This document shows, piece after piece, positions 1 through 8,849 of a stretch of 38,793 bases of DNA. Source of the DNA: Gammaproteobacteria bacterium (GTDB lineage: Bacteria; Pseudomonadota; Gammaproteobacteria; Enterobacterales; GCA-2746155); contig JAUUZN010000018.1 of NCBI GenBank assembly GCA_030589945.1, forward strand, positions 1-38,793, in the 5' to 3' direction. The number at the start of each line of letters is the position of its first letter. The first letter of the stretch is position 1. The notes under the pieces were generated by a model, which saw nothing but the letters and a program-made list of their open reading frames with translations, was not told the origin of the DNA and did no database searches. The position numbers and the translations under genes are program-made.

Positions 1-2
1 AT

Positions 3-407
3 GACTCTCTAAAACATGTTAATAACTTACAATCATGGAGTCGTTCAGAGAAGCAATGGATTGATATTCCCTATCATTTTATGATTGATCCTTCGGGGAC
101 GATCTATGAAACGCGGCCGGTTAACATTCCAGGAGATACCAATACGGAGTATGATCCAACGTCCCATCTGCTAATTGAACTAATGGGAAATTTTGAGACC
201 CAAATACTTCCTAATAAGCAGTTGGATTCATTGGTCGTATTATTGAGCTTTTTGGCACAACGATTTGAAATTAATTCAGCGGATGTTAAAACCCACAGAG
301 ATTATTCAAAGCAGACAGTTTGCCCAGGTAGGAATGTTTACAAGTTGTTTGAAAATGGGACGATGCAAGTGAGATTGGATAATATGAAGGCACAAAGTCG
401 TCTTTAA
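3..407 (+). CDS. N-acetylmuramoyl-L-alanine amidase / PGRP-like domain protein, 5'-truncated
   Basis: The reading frame is open from base 3, so the gene starts upstream of the window; the ATG at 81 is internal. The visible 134 residues are the C-terminal half of an amidase_2/peptidoglycan-recognition domain. A conserved IPYHFMIDPSG...YETR segment matches the region holding the catalytic tyrosine, and a later THRDY...VCPGRN segment carries the His and Cys expected as zinc ligands. Enzymes of this family cut the bond between N-acetylmuramic acid and L-alanine of the stem peptide in the periplasm or outside the cell. The first zinc-ligand histidine and any signal peptide lie outside the window. 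The family is clear; the exact role (wall recycling, autolysis or defence) is not. Confidence 0.75.
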   Translation, partial: DSLKHVNNLQSWSRSEKQWIDIPYHFMIDPSGTIYETRPVNIPGDTNTEYDPTSHLLIELMGNFETQILPNKQLDSLVVLLSFLAQRFEINSADVKTHRDYSKQTVCPGRNVYKLFENGTMQVRLDNMKAQSRL

Positions 408-545
408 TATATTTATTGTTGGCTTTAAGTTTTGGTTTTATTGTCTATGCTTAAACTTAACTGGACAGAACATTAGAATTCTATGGAATACTGAAAATAT
501 TATTTTTACAAAGATTTTACATTTTTTAAACTAAAGGAGATACAA

Positions 546-851
546 ATGAGAAATATAATTGGAAAAGTTGCTATTGTTGGATTACTGAGTCTTTCAGGTT
601 CTGTCATGGCTGGAGACGTAGCTGCTGGCAAAACAACCTCGGGCTCTTGCATGGCATGTCATGGTGTTAACGGCGAAGGCAATGCTGCAATGTTAGCTCC
701 AAAATTGGCGGGTCAGATAGAAGTGTATTTGGTAAATTCGATTAAAGCATATAAAAGTGGTGCTCGTAACAATCCTCTAATGAGCCCAATGGTTGCTGCT
801 TTATCTGATGATGATATTGCTAACCTTGCTGCCTATTACGCAAGTCTTTAA
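546..851 (+). CDS. Small periplasmic class I cytochrome c
   Basis: This is a 101-residue protein with an N-terminal signal peptide (cleavage probably after MAG near residue 23), one haem-attachment motif CMACH (Cys35, Cys38, His39), and a NPLMSPM segment supplying the likely axial methionine (Met79 or Met82). It resembles the single-haem c5/c553 type that carries electrons in the periplasm. The start has a strong ribosome-binding site (AAAGGAG about 6 bases upstream). It stands alone between a truncated amidase and a convergent barrel gene, so no partner is evident. In a sulfur oxidiser it could serve a terminal oxidase or a sulfur-oxidation enzyme, but this is inference. Confidence 0.85.
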   Translation: MRNIIGKVAIVGLLSLSGSVMAGDVAAGKTTSGSCMACHGVNGEGNAAMLAPKLAGQIEVYLVNSIKAYKSGARNNPLMSPMVAALSDDDIANLAAYYASL

Positions 852-873
852 TTTTTAATTAAAGCTGGCATTT

Positions 874-2172
874 TTAGAAAGCATTAAAGAAATATCGAAA
901 GCCAATTTGCCATTGGCTTTCGATAAGTGCTTTATCAATTTGGGCATACGTTCTGGAAGGGCGGTTTGAATCGATTCGATTGTATTCGAAATTTATAAAG
1001 GTATTTTTAGCAAGAGGGTAGCGATAACTTAGAGTGAATGCGTTACCGTTTTCATCGTTATTATCACCCCAAATATTATCGTTATCATCAGTACTAAAAT
1101 ATTCCAGTCGGGCACTCAACAAGCCTACAGACATCTTCTTTGATAGTAATAAAAAGACATTTTCAAAATCAATATCGACAACATCAAAATTATCGACAAC
1201 CCTCATTCGGCTAAAGCCAGTCATGTACTGAAGAAGGAGAGTAAAATCTTTAGAAACTGATTTTTTTATTGCCAAATGTGTAAAGCGAGTTGTCCACGAA
1301 TATTGTCCTTCATCAACAAAGTCAGTACCGCCTCGATTGTCGTAATATCCAATTAATAACTGACCTTTCTTTCTCCAGTTCCACTGTGCATTGAGGTGAT
1401 ACCCTAAGCGTGAATCTACCTCTTTAAAAGGATCGGATAAATGTGCCTGATTTTCTAGCGCTTCACCTGGATAAAGGGCGGGAAAATGAGGAAATGGTAG
1501 CAGCTCATTCCAGAATGATTGGCGTGATGACTGAGTCCAACCGTGCCATGAGAGTAATGAACCATTAGTATCATTGGCTCTAAATATTGCCGCGGCTAAA
1601 GAAAAATCATACTGATGACCAGTGAGTTTTCCTAGCCGAGTCATACTCGCATCAATCCCTAAATGTCTGACTTCTTCACCAATCCAGGTGTTCATGGTTG
1701 AATAGGAAAGAGTGTAAGGTGATGACCAGCCTGTTGCATTATTCTCAAGAGAAATTTTCGGGTACATAAACCCTGCACGATACTGAAAGCGATAACCCTT
1801 TATGTTGGGAATATCCAAATATTTGAAGTGTGCCTCAATAATACCAACCCCGTCATTTTCTCCATCACCATAAGCATTTGTTACTAGATTGAAACTATAA
1901 TTATTTTCCCAATCAATTTTAAAATCGAATGCTAATTGTGCTAATGATAATTTACTACCATCTGAATATCGAAACTTGCCGTATCCACCCTTCAGATAGC
2001 TATTTTCGCTCTGACTTGTTGACACTCTAAGATCAACAAGTCCAGAAAGATGATATTCAGTACTCATTACCGGTGAGGAATTGAATAGAAAAATTAAAAG
2101 TAGAATTGGAACGGTTAGCTGATAGGAGGTTTTTATTGTTGGTGTAAAATTTAGAGAAAAGGACTTAAACAT
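874..2172 (-). CDS. Predicted outer-membrane beta-barrel (porin-like) protein
   Basis: The 432-residue product has a long hydrophobic export signal (about residues 18-37) followed by many alternating short amphipathic strands rich in Tyr, Trp and Phe. It ends in an aromatic residue (RYFFNAF), the usual outer-membrane assembly signal. No enzymatic motif is visible and I cannot assign a substrate. Its start overlaps the stop of the upstream c-di-GMP gene by 8 bases, so the two are probably translationally coupled. The cupredoxin-like gene lies upstream of both. I recall this three-gene arrangement from other marine gammaproteobacteria but cannot verify that here. The assignment as a barrel rests on composition and the C-terminus. 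Confidence 0.6.
   Translation of the reverse strand: MFKSFSLNFTPTIKTSYQLTVPILLLIFLFNSSPVMSTEYHLSGLVDLRVSTSQSENSYLKGGYGKFRYSDGSKLSLAQLAFDFKIDWENNYSFNLVTNAYGDGENDGVGIIEAHFKYLDIPNIKGYRFQYRAGFMYPKISLENNATGWSSPYTLSYSTMNTWIGEEVRHLGIDASMTRLGKLTGHQYDFSLAAAIFRANDTNGSLLSWHGWTQSSRQSFWNELLPFPHFPALYPGEALENQAHLSDPFKEVDSRLGYHLNAQWNWRKKGQLLIGYYDNRGGTDFVDEGQYSWTTRFTHLAIKKSVSKDFTLLLQYMTGFSRMRVVDNFDVVDIDFENVFLLLSKKMSVGLLSARLEYFSTDDNDNIWGDNNDENGNAFTLSYRYPLAKNTFINFEYNRIDSNRPSRTYAQIDKALIESQWQIGFRYFFNAF
893..925. other. Perfect 14-bp inverted repeat at the 3' end of the barrel gene
   Basis: Arms 893-906 and 912-925 are perfectly complementary (tatcgaaagccaat and its reverse complement) around a 5-base loop. The hairpin lies inside the last codons of the minus-strand barrel gene and about 40 bases after the cytochrome c stop. 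It has no clean U-run on either side. It may end cytochrome transcription or protect the 3' end of the barrel mRNA; this is inference. Confidence 0.55.
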
Positions 2173-4513
2173 AATCGGACTGCTTTAACCACGCTATAAA
2201 TTCTTCCGCCGGTTGCGGTCGTGCAATATAGTAACCCTGTATAAATTCGCAATCATGTGCAGCCAACCAATCAAGTCCTTTTTTTGTTTCCACACCTTCA
2301 GCGACAACAGATAACCCCATGTTGTGGGCAAGTTCGATGGTTGACTTAACAATAATTTTATCATCTTCATCGTCGGGCAATTTTTGAATGAATGACATAT
2401 CAATTTTTAACTCATGAACGGGTAACTGTTTGAGCTGTGCGAGCGATGAATATCCAGTTCCATAGTCGTCAATGGACAGGTGCATACCAAACTCTTTAAA
2501 TTTCGAGAGTAAAGCGATAGCCGTGACCGGATCATCAACCACAGCACTTTCTGTCACTTCAAGTTGAATCGCCTTTGCATTAAGATCATATTGATCCAAA
2601 ATAAAATTGACGGATGTAAAAAACTTATCATTTTTTAAATTTTGAGCGGACACATTAATGGCGATAGAAATTACAAATCCCTGTTTAATCCAGAGCGCAT
2701 GTTGTTTTGCAGCCTCTTCTAATACCCAAAGTGTTAATAGATCTATCTGACCTGTATTTTCGGCGATTGGAATAAACTTGTCAGGTGGAATCATGCCTTT
2801 TTCTGGATGAAACCAGCGGATCAATGCTTCAACGTGAGTGACTTTACCGGTTGCTAATTCCAACTTTGGTTGATAAAAAAGTTTAAGCTGATTTTCTGCA
2901 ATGGCATTGTGTAGATCGTTCATCAAATTAAGTCGTTCAGCCTGATCGACGTCCTGTGATTTATCGTAAAGTTTAAAGGCTTGTTTTTGATTGCGGGCCA
3001 TTTGCAGCGCTGAATCGGCCATCCTAATTAGATTGCCTGGATTATCATTTGAGTCACTACTAAGTACGACACCGATATTCGTTTGAAGATGCAAGGTCAT
3101 ACCATCAGCACAGTAGGGTGTTTCCATGGCCTGAGTAATTTGCTCAATCCATCGTATGACCGAGGCTTTCGAAAGTTGACTGACTAAAATAACAAACTCA
3201 TCAGTTCGTAGATGAGAAAGGAGATCGATATTTTTTATATTGCGTAATCGTTCACTAACCACCTTGATGACCTGATCTCCAACGCTATGTCCTAAGGACT
3301 CATTAATGGCCTTAATATGATTGATTCGAATTAGAAATATTGCGTGATTGATTTGTCCTTGTTCACGCCATTTTTTCAGAGTCTTGAATAAGCGGTTGCG
3401 ATTTGGCAAGTCAGTTAGTGGGTCATGAGATGAGTTATGCAAAATTTCATGCTCGCGCTCAAGAACGGCAATTTGCATTTGGTTAAACTCATCTGCCAAT
3501 TGACCGAACTCACTTGAATCATTCAACTCAACGGACGTTTCATAATTTCCTTGCGATATATGTTTTGCCTGCTGCACCAGTGTGCGAACTGGACGACTGA
3601 TTGAACCGGCTATCAGATAAGCTCCGAGAAGTGATAGAACGAATGTTAGCCCTGCAAGAGCAACAAGAAAAAGCCATCGTTGCTTAATAGTTGATAGTAA
3701 ATCTTCTCTTGAACCATATAGAACTGCTGTTAATTGTTGTGCACCTAGTCGACCTAAGGTAAGCGGTGTGCTGGTTTCAAAACTATCATCAATGCGTTGG
3801 CAGTTCGCCACCTTTTCATAGTCCATGGAATTTTTCTCCATGGAAGAACCGACAAGTGTGCATTGCTCCTGTTTGTTGGGATAGGAGTCAGAGAGATAAA
3901 AATTAATATGGAAGTTCGATAATTTAAAAAATGTATAGGCGAGATGGTCGTCCAGAACTCGCCCAAAACCAATCCAGCCAATGGTCTCTCGTCCAACATT
4001 TACTTCAGAGATGCTAAATTGATAAATGGTTTTGTCTATTTGATAAAATTTATTGCCATCTTCTAGTGAAAGCCAGTCTAGACTATATGGAAACGGCAAT
4101 CCCTGTTGGGGACCAATTTTGCGCTGTGTTAAATCATCCATCAGAGATTCTTGAATAATCTGTGCTTTGATTAAACCACTCTTATCAATGCTCATCGCAA
4201 TATCAGCGTTAACACGGTTTCTAAAGGACTCTAACGCAATTAAGAATGAACGGGTATCATCATTAAAATTTTCTGCAAGAATGCGATTACTGACCTGATT
4301 AAAATTATTCAATGTTAATCGACTTGTGGAAAAAATGGTTTCGAATATTGTCGATGCGGAAGCGAGTTCAGATTTTAATCGTAACTCTTCCTGATTTTGA
4401 ATGGCCATGCTAACAAACCAAAAAGCAACAAATTGGACAAGGAGTAGCAAACTGACAAAGAAGAAAAAAATTCGGCTTCGAAGGGTTTTGAATTTTGAAA
4501 AGTTAAGGGTCAT
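2165..4513 (-). CDS. Membrane HAMP-GGDEF-EAL protein, probable c-di-GMP phosphodiesterase
   Basis: This 782-residue inner-membrane protein has an N-terminal membrane segment (about 12-34), a periplasmic sensor region (35-280), a second membrane segment (about 282-304), HAMP (305-357), GGDEF (360-525) and EAL (540-775). The GGDEF signature is degenerate (LRTDEF at 435-440), so cyclase activity is unlikely. The EAL domain keeps EAL (562-564), NVS, EVTES, DDYGTGYSS, KID, VAEGVET and QGY, so it should hydrolyse c-di-GMP. The degenerate GGDEF may be a GTP-binding regulatory domain. The gene sits 5 bases after the cupredoxin-like gene and overlaps the barrel gene, suggesting that a periplasmic signal linked to those partners drives it. 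Confidence 0.88.
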   Translation of the reverse strand: MTLNFSKFKTLRSRIFFFFVSLLLLVQFVAFWFVSMAIQNQEELRLKSELASASTIFETIFSTSRLTLNNFNQVSNRILAENFNDDTRSFLIALESFRNRVNADIAMSIDKSGLIKAQIIQESLMDDLTQRKIGPQQGLPFPYSLDWLSLEDGNKFYQIDKTIYQFSISEVNVGRETIGWIGFGRVLDDHLAYTFFKLSNFHINFYLSDSYPNKQEQCTLVGSSMEKNSMDYEKVANCQRIDDSFETSTPLTLGRLGAQQLTAVLYGSREDLLSTIKQRWLFLVALAGLTFVLSLLGAYLIAGSISRPVRTLVQQAKHISQGNYETSVELNDSSEFGQLADEFNQMQIAVLEREHEILHNSSHDPLTDLPNRNRLFKTLKKWREQGQINHAIFLIRINHIKAINESLGHSVGDQVIKVVSERLRNIKNIDLLSHLRTDEFVILVSQLSKASVIRWIEQITQAMETPYCADGMTLHLQTNIGVVLSSDSNDNPGNLIRMADSALQMARNQKQAFKLYDKSQDVDQAERLNLMNDLHNAIAENQLKLFYQPKLELATGKVTHVEALIRWFHPEKGMIPPDKFIPIAENTGQIDLLTLWVLEEAAKQHALWIKQGFVISIAINVSAQNLKNDKFFTSVNFILDQYDLNAKAIQLEVTESAVVDDPVTAIALLSKFKEFGMHLSIDDYGTGYSSLAQLKQLPVHELKIDMSFIQKLPDDEDDKIIVKSTIELAHNMGLSVVAEGVETKKGLDWLAAHDCEFIQGYYIARPQPAEEFIAWLKQSDYV

Positions 4514-4518
4514 TAGTA

Positions 4519-5190
4519 TTAATAATCTTTAATAAAGTCTAAATTTTCGGTGCTTTCTTGTGTCGGACTGTCGGTCAATTCCTGATGCAATACAATTGAA
4601 TAGATTTCATTATCTTTGATAGTAATTTCTTTTGCGTAGTTAGCATCTTTATTTCCTAAGTATGGATGCCAATACTTTAGCTGGTATCGACCATCAGGAT
4701 TGATATTAAAAAAACTTTTACCCTCTGAGTTTGATTTAGAATAAAGGGAGCTGTCCACTATGAATAAATAACCACTCATCCAATCATGAATATTACAGCC
4801 CATTAGAGTTTGCCCACTTTTTAAATTGTCAATGGTGTTTTGTTCATTATGCTTAATTCTAAATGAGAATCTATTTTCTGAAGATGCCGAATAAATATGA
4901 TGGGTTATATCGTCATTATTAATAAATGTCGCCGCTTTTCCTTTTTGGCTCACGGAAATATAGGGACTAAATTCCATTTCAGACTGAAATATTTTAATCG
5001 ACTCATCTGTTCTACTATTTTGTACTTGCCTATCAAGGGGAAGCAAATAGACAACAATATTGCTCGCCGGCTTATTATTAGAGTTCAGAAGCTGAACGGT
5101 TATTTCTGCACCGTATAAATTGAAGGGGATACAAAACCCAAGGCTCAATGTCCCTAATAAAATATAATGTATTATTGACCGAATATTCAT
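4519..5190 (-). CDS. Cupredoxin-like periplasmic protein (methylamine-utilisation-protein-like)
   Basis: The 223-residue protein has a signal peptide (residues 1-28), then a short carboxypeptidase-regulatory-like strand region and a cupredoxin fold. Probable type-1 copper ligands are visible: His98 in ITHHIYSA, and the C-x2-H-x2-M loop MGCNIHDWM with Cys132, His135 and Met138. Such proteins bind copper in the periplasm and carry electrons or sense copper; relatives are often annotated as methylamine utilisation proteins without proof. It is the first gene of an operon with the EAL protein and the barrel. No clear Shine-Dalgarno sequence precedes the ATG. Its role as input to the downstream c-di-GMP enzyme is a guess from context. 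Confidence 0.7.
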   Translation of the reverse strand: MNIRSIIHYILLGTLSLGFCIPFNLYGAEITVQLLNSNNKPASNIVVYLLPLDRQVQNSRTDESIKIFQSEMEFSPYISVSQKGKAATFINNDDITHHIYSASSENRFSFRIKHNEQNTIDNLKSGQTLMGCNIHDWMSGYLFIVDSSLYSKSNSEGKSFFNINPDGRYQLKYWHPYLGNKDANYAKEITIKDNEIYSIVLHQELTDSPTQESTENLDFIKDY

Positions 5191-5439
5191 AAAAAATCTA
5201 ATTAATTTAAAGAGTTAACATTAATTTAGTTTATGCTATAAAAGTACTATCGACAAGAATCAGAGTCTTTAAACACAATAACATTACAATTTTGTGAACT
5301 ATCTTTCGAATCAAGGAGCTCAGTGAACAATAAATGTTGCATTACTCACCAAAGTTCGACTAATGTAGATTAATGACAATGGTTGAACTATCAGTCATAT
5401 CAAAAAAATTCAATCTCAAACACAGAAGGATTAGCGTGA

Positions 5440-5694
5440 ATGAATTCAATACGAATATTAATAATTGGTTGTTCATTATTTTTGACCTCATGCAGTAAGG
5501 TAAACCTGTCAAATTATGAAAAATTAAAGTCCGGTATGGATTACGCAGAAGTTATTACCTTAATTGGTGAGCCGACTCAGTGCACAGAAACATTTGGAAC
5601 AAGGAGTTGCATTTGGGGAAGCAAGGAAGGAGCCCATATCAAGGCTAATTTTTTAGGTGGGGCTGCAGTTCTCTTTTCATATAAAAATTTGTAA
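5440..5694 (+). CDS. Small outer-membrane lipoprotein, BamE/DUF3862-like
   Basis: This 84-residue protein has a lipoprotein signal peptide ending in the lipobox LTSC (Cys18). It is followed by a short domain with the pattern LKSGMDYAEVITLIGEPTQC and a later CIWGS strand, typical of the SmpA/OmlA (BamE)-like fold found in DUF3862 lipoproteins. The ATG has an AAGGA site 9 bases upstream. Its stop codon overlaps the start of the following hybrid kinase by one base (TAATG), so the two are probably made together. Function is unknown; it might be a periplasmic accessory to the sensor or unrelated cargo of the same transcript. Confidence 0.7.
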   Translation: MNSIRILIIGCSLFLTSCSKVNLSNYEKLKSGMDYAEVITLIGEPTQCTETFGTRSCIWGSKEGAHIKANFLGGAAVLFSYKNL

Positions 5695-8639
5695 TGATAT
5701 TCGAACCTATTTCATCCACTAAAAGTTTGTTCAAACAAATTAACCCGTGTTGTTTCACTGGTTTTGTTAGTCTATTGTTAAAATCTATAATTGTCTTATT
5801 TTCTTTACTGGTTTCAATGGTAAGAATTCTGGCTGCCGATCCTAGCGTAGCCTCTCATGAAGTAGCTAATAATCAATACAAGAAACCAGAATATATTACG
5901 GTTATTCTTATTGATAACAACAATCCTTTTTCATTCACCTTACCTACAGGTAAGCACGTAGGGATGTATGTTGATTTCTGGCAACTTTGGTCAAAATATT
6001 CAAACATCCCTGTTAAATTTGTGATGAAGGAATTTGAAGCATCTGTCCTAGCTGTTAACGATAAAAACGTCATACACTCTGGTTTGTTTAAAACTGACAA
6101 AAGGCTGGCTTCGTCTGAATTTACGCTACCCATACACAGTGTAAATACCGGTATCATCTATAATGACAACTATACTTCCGAGACCCTTTTAAGCGAGCTG
6201 ACTTCCGAGACTATTGCGGCACCAACTGGCAGTTTTCAATCATTTTTTTTGAAGGAGAACTACCCAACATTAAAATTCTACGGTTTCACCGATACAAATT
6301 TAACAATCAATAAGCTTCTTAATAATGATATCCAAGCCATTGTTGGAGAGCAGCCTTTTTTACGTGCTCAGGTTGCAAAAGTTGGTTTGGGATCGGTCTT
6401 AGTATTTTCAGATGAAGTTTTAGTCAGCAACACAATCCATGGGATGATTTCACTCGGTCAACCCGGATTTTTGAATTTTTTAAATAAGAGCATAAAAAAT
6501 ATACCCATCGATGAACTTGTTGCAATGGAAATTAAGTGGCTTCCAGACCTAAATCCATTCCATCAGGGTGAGGGGGCTTTAGCCACATTAACAATTGAAG
6601 AGCGAGATTGGTTAAAGACTCACTCTAACTACAAACTCGGTTTAGATTCTTCTTGGGCACCTTATGAATTTAAAGATGAAAATGATGATTATCAAGGCAT
6701 AACCGTTGATTATTTTAATTTTCTACGTAAGGCGCTCAATATCAGAATTAATCCAGTGAGTAACCTAAGCTGGACTGAAGCATTCACTGAATTGAAAAAG
6801 GGCAATATTGATATTATGTCTGGTATGGTGAGTACACCAGAACGCGCCAAGGTCCTTAACTTTACCGAACCTTATATTGTCATTCCTACGGTTGTTGTTC
6901 GGAGAAAAGGTACCTTTTATGCTGACTCGCTCAATAGTTTGTCTGGAAAAAGACTGGGTATAGTAGATGGCTATGCCTTTGTTGAACTTATTGGTAGGGA
7001 TTATCCACAAATTAATATCATTCCTGTTAAATCAGTTGCAGACGGTTTATTACAGTTACAAGAAAATAATATTGATGCCTTCATTGATGTTCATTCCGGG
7101 ATCAACTTTGAAATGGATCGACGACAAATCCTTGATCTAGAGATTGATTCATTTACTCCTTATAAATTAGAACTATCGGTTGCTATCCGCAAGGGACTAG
7201 AGCCATTGGTGCCGATCTTAAATAAAACGTTTGCACAGATGTCACTCAAAGATAAAGGGATTATTGATAATACGTGGCTAAGGACTCAGATTACAACAGG
7301 TACCGATTTAGTAACCATTCTAAAATGGACAATTCCCATCTTAACCATATTATTTTTAATCATTGTCAGTATTATTAGAATTAACCGTAGGATGGAAAGC
7401 GAGATAACCGATAGAAAGAAAGCAGAACAATTTCTCAAAGCAGCAAAGGATGCTGCAATTGTCGCTAATAAGGCAAAAAGTGATTTTCTAGCCAATATCA
7501 GTCATGAAATAAGAACGCCAATGAATGCGGTCATTGGGATGAGTCATTTACTAGAAGAAGAAGGTCTCAATGATAAACAATTAAAGTATATCGACATCCT
7601 AAATTCATCATCTTCAACTTTGCTAATGCTGATTAATGATATTTTAGATCTGTCAAAAATTGAGGCAGGAAAACTAGATCTTGAAGAAGCACCATTTATA
7701 TTAAGCGATTTAGTTTCTAACACCTGCTCTCAAGTAAAATTAAACATTGATGATAATCATGTAACCTTTATAACCAATATTTCGGATGAAATACCTAAAA
7801 TACTTTCTGGTGACACACTAAGGCTCGGCCAAATATTACTCAACATTCTTAGTAACGCCTGTAAATTTACCGAGCAGGGCAGCATTATTCTAGACGTCAG
7901 CTTTATTGAACGAACGAGGGAGACAATATCACTTTTATTTAAGATATCGGATACCGGAATTGGTATGAATGATGAGCAGCAAAGCCGATTATTTCAGACC
8001 TATAGTCAAGCTGACAGTTCAACAACTCGTAGATTTGGTGGTACCGGACTTGGTCTTTCTATTTCAAAGTCTCTTGCTGAATTAATGTCTGGAAGAATTG
8101 ATGTTGAAAGTGTGTTGGGAAAAGGAAGTCAATTTAGTATTTATGTAACGGTGAAATTGCTTATAGAAGATGAACGCGAACGTTTAAAGAGTGAGGTCGG
8201 TTTAACAGCTAACAATGAATTAGTTACTACCGAGGAAAACTCATCCATTTATTCTGAGTTCAGTCAGTTGTCGGGTAAAAATGTATTGGTGGTCGATGAT
8301 AATAAGGTAAACCTAATCGTCGCCAGCAAGATACTTCGCAAAGCCGGAATCAGGGTTACAAAGGCAATGAATGGTCAAGAGGCTGTAGATCTTGCAAATT
8401 CTGAAGATTTTGATGCAATTTTGATGGATATTCAAATGCCTATATTAGATGGTTACGCTGCAACGATTGAACTTAAGAAACTCTCAAAACACGAAAATTT
8501 ACCGATCATAGCTTTATCGGCCAATGTCATGAAGGATGACATTGAGCAATCGTTTGAGGTGGGTATGAGTGCTCATCTAGCCAAGCCGCTTGATATAAGA
8601 AAGTTATTCGAGGTTTTAGCAGAGTTGATAGTTGAATAA
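5694..8639 (+). CDS. BvgS-like hybrid sensor histidine kinase with tandem periplasmic binding domains
   Basis: The 981-residue protein has a membrane/signal segment (about 23-46), two periplasmic solute-binding-type domains (about 65-290, divergent; and 308-535, clear SBP_bac_3), a membrane segment (541-562), a histidine kinase core with the H-box SHEIRTP (His604), N-box LLNILSNACKF, G1 DTGIGM and G2 GGTGLGLSIS, and a C-terminal receiver (861-981) with the phospho-acceptor Asp912 in LMDIQMP. This is the BvgS/EvgS layout, in which the binding domains sense small molecules. Unlike BvgS there is no HPt domain after the receiver and no PAS domain evident between membrane and kinase. No response regulator is adjacent, so the output must be encoded elsewhere. 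Confidence 0.92.
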   Translation: MIFEPISSTKSLFKQINPCCFTGFVSLLLKSIIVLFSLLVSMVRILAADPSVASHEVANNQYKKPEYITVILIDNNNPFSFTLPTGKHVGMYVDFWQLWSKYSNIPVKFVMKEFEASVLAVNDKNVIHSGLFKTDKRLASSEFTLPIHSVNTGIIYNDNYTSETLLSELTSETIAAPTGSFQSFFLKENYPTLKFYGFTDTNLTINKLLNNDIQAIVGEQPFLRAQVAKVGLGSVLVFSDEVLVSNTIHGMISLGQPGFLNFLNKSIKNIPIDELVAMEIKWLPDLNPFHQGEGALATLTIEERDWLKTHSNYKLGLDSSWAPYEFKDENDDYQGITVDYFNFLRKALNIRINPVSNLSWTEAFTELKKGNIDIMSGMVSTPERAKVLNFTEPYIVIPTVVVRRKGTFYADSLNSLSGKRLGIVDGYAFVELIGRDYPQINIIPVKSVADGLLQLQENNIDAFIDVHSGINFEMDRRQILDLEIDSFTPYKLELSVAIRKGLEPLVPILNKTFAQMSLKDKGIIDNTWLRTQITTGTDLVTILKWTIPILTILFLIIVSIIRINRRMESEITDRKKAEQFLKAAKDAAIVANKAKSDFLANISHEIRTPMNAVIGMSHLLEEEGLNDKQLKYIDILNSSSSTLLMLINDILDLSKIEAGKLDLEEAPFILSDLVSNTCSQVKLNIDDNHVTFITNISDEIPKILSGDTLRLGQILLNILSNACKFTEQGSIILDVSFIERTRETISLLFKISDTGIGMNDEQQSRLFQTYSQADSSTTRRFGGTGLGLSISKSLAELMSGRIDVESVLGKGSQFSIYVTVKLLIEDERERLKSEVGLTANNELVTTEENSSIYSEFSQLSGKNVLVVDDNKVNLIVASKILRKAGIRVTKAMNGQEAVDLANSEDFDAILMDIQMPILDGYAATIELKKLSKHENLPIIALSANVMKDDIEQSFEVGMSAHLAKPLDIRKLFEVLAELIVE

Positions 8640-8793
8640 TGGATGAGCCGTTCAGATGCAAATACCTCAAAATAAGGCCTATTTGTTCAGATAACCGCCA
8701 ACTTTGTCACTAAATTAGTGATCTTAGACAATCTAAGTAACAACCGTGAGCAATTATGCTCTATATTTCTGTATAGTGTCTTTATAAGTTAAT

Positions 8794-8823
8794 TTGATTC
8801 AACGAGATAAAATTCAATATAAT
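8794..8823 (+). promoter_or_regulatory. Candidate sigma70-type promoter for the M36 protease
   Basis: TTGATT (8794-8799) and a perfect TATAAT (8818-8823) are separated by 18 bases, about 27 bases ahead of the protease start, which has an AAAGGACGG ribosome-binding site. A short inverted repeat (tcacta/tagtga, 8707-8721) lies about 75 bases upstream of the -35 and could be an operator. Assigned by consensus only. Confidence 0.5.
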
Positions 8824-8849
8824 TTTTATACTAAAGGACGGTTGTAAAA

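Noticed and set aside
5323-5373. 17-codon leader-like frame (GTG start) with an AAGGAG site upstream of the DUF3862-like lipoprotein
   Set aside because: The site and spacing are good, but the peptide is too short to judge, has no attenuator structure after it and no recognisable residue run; could be chance.
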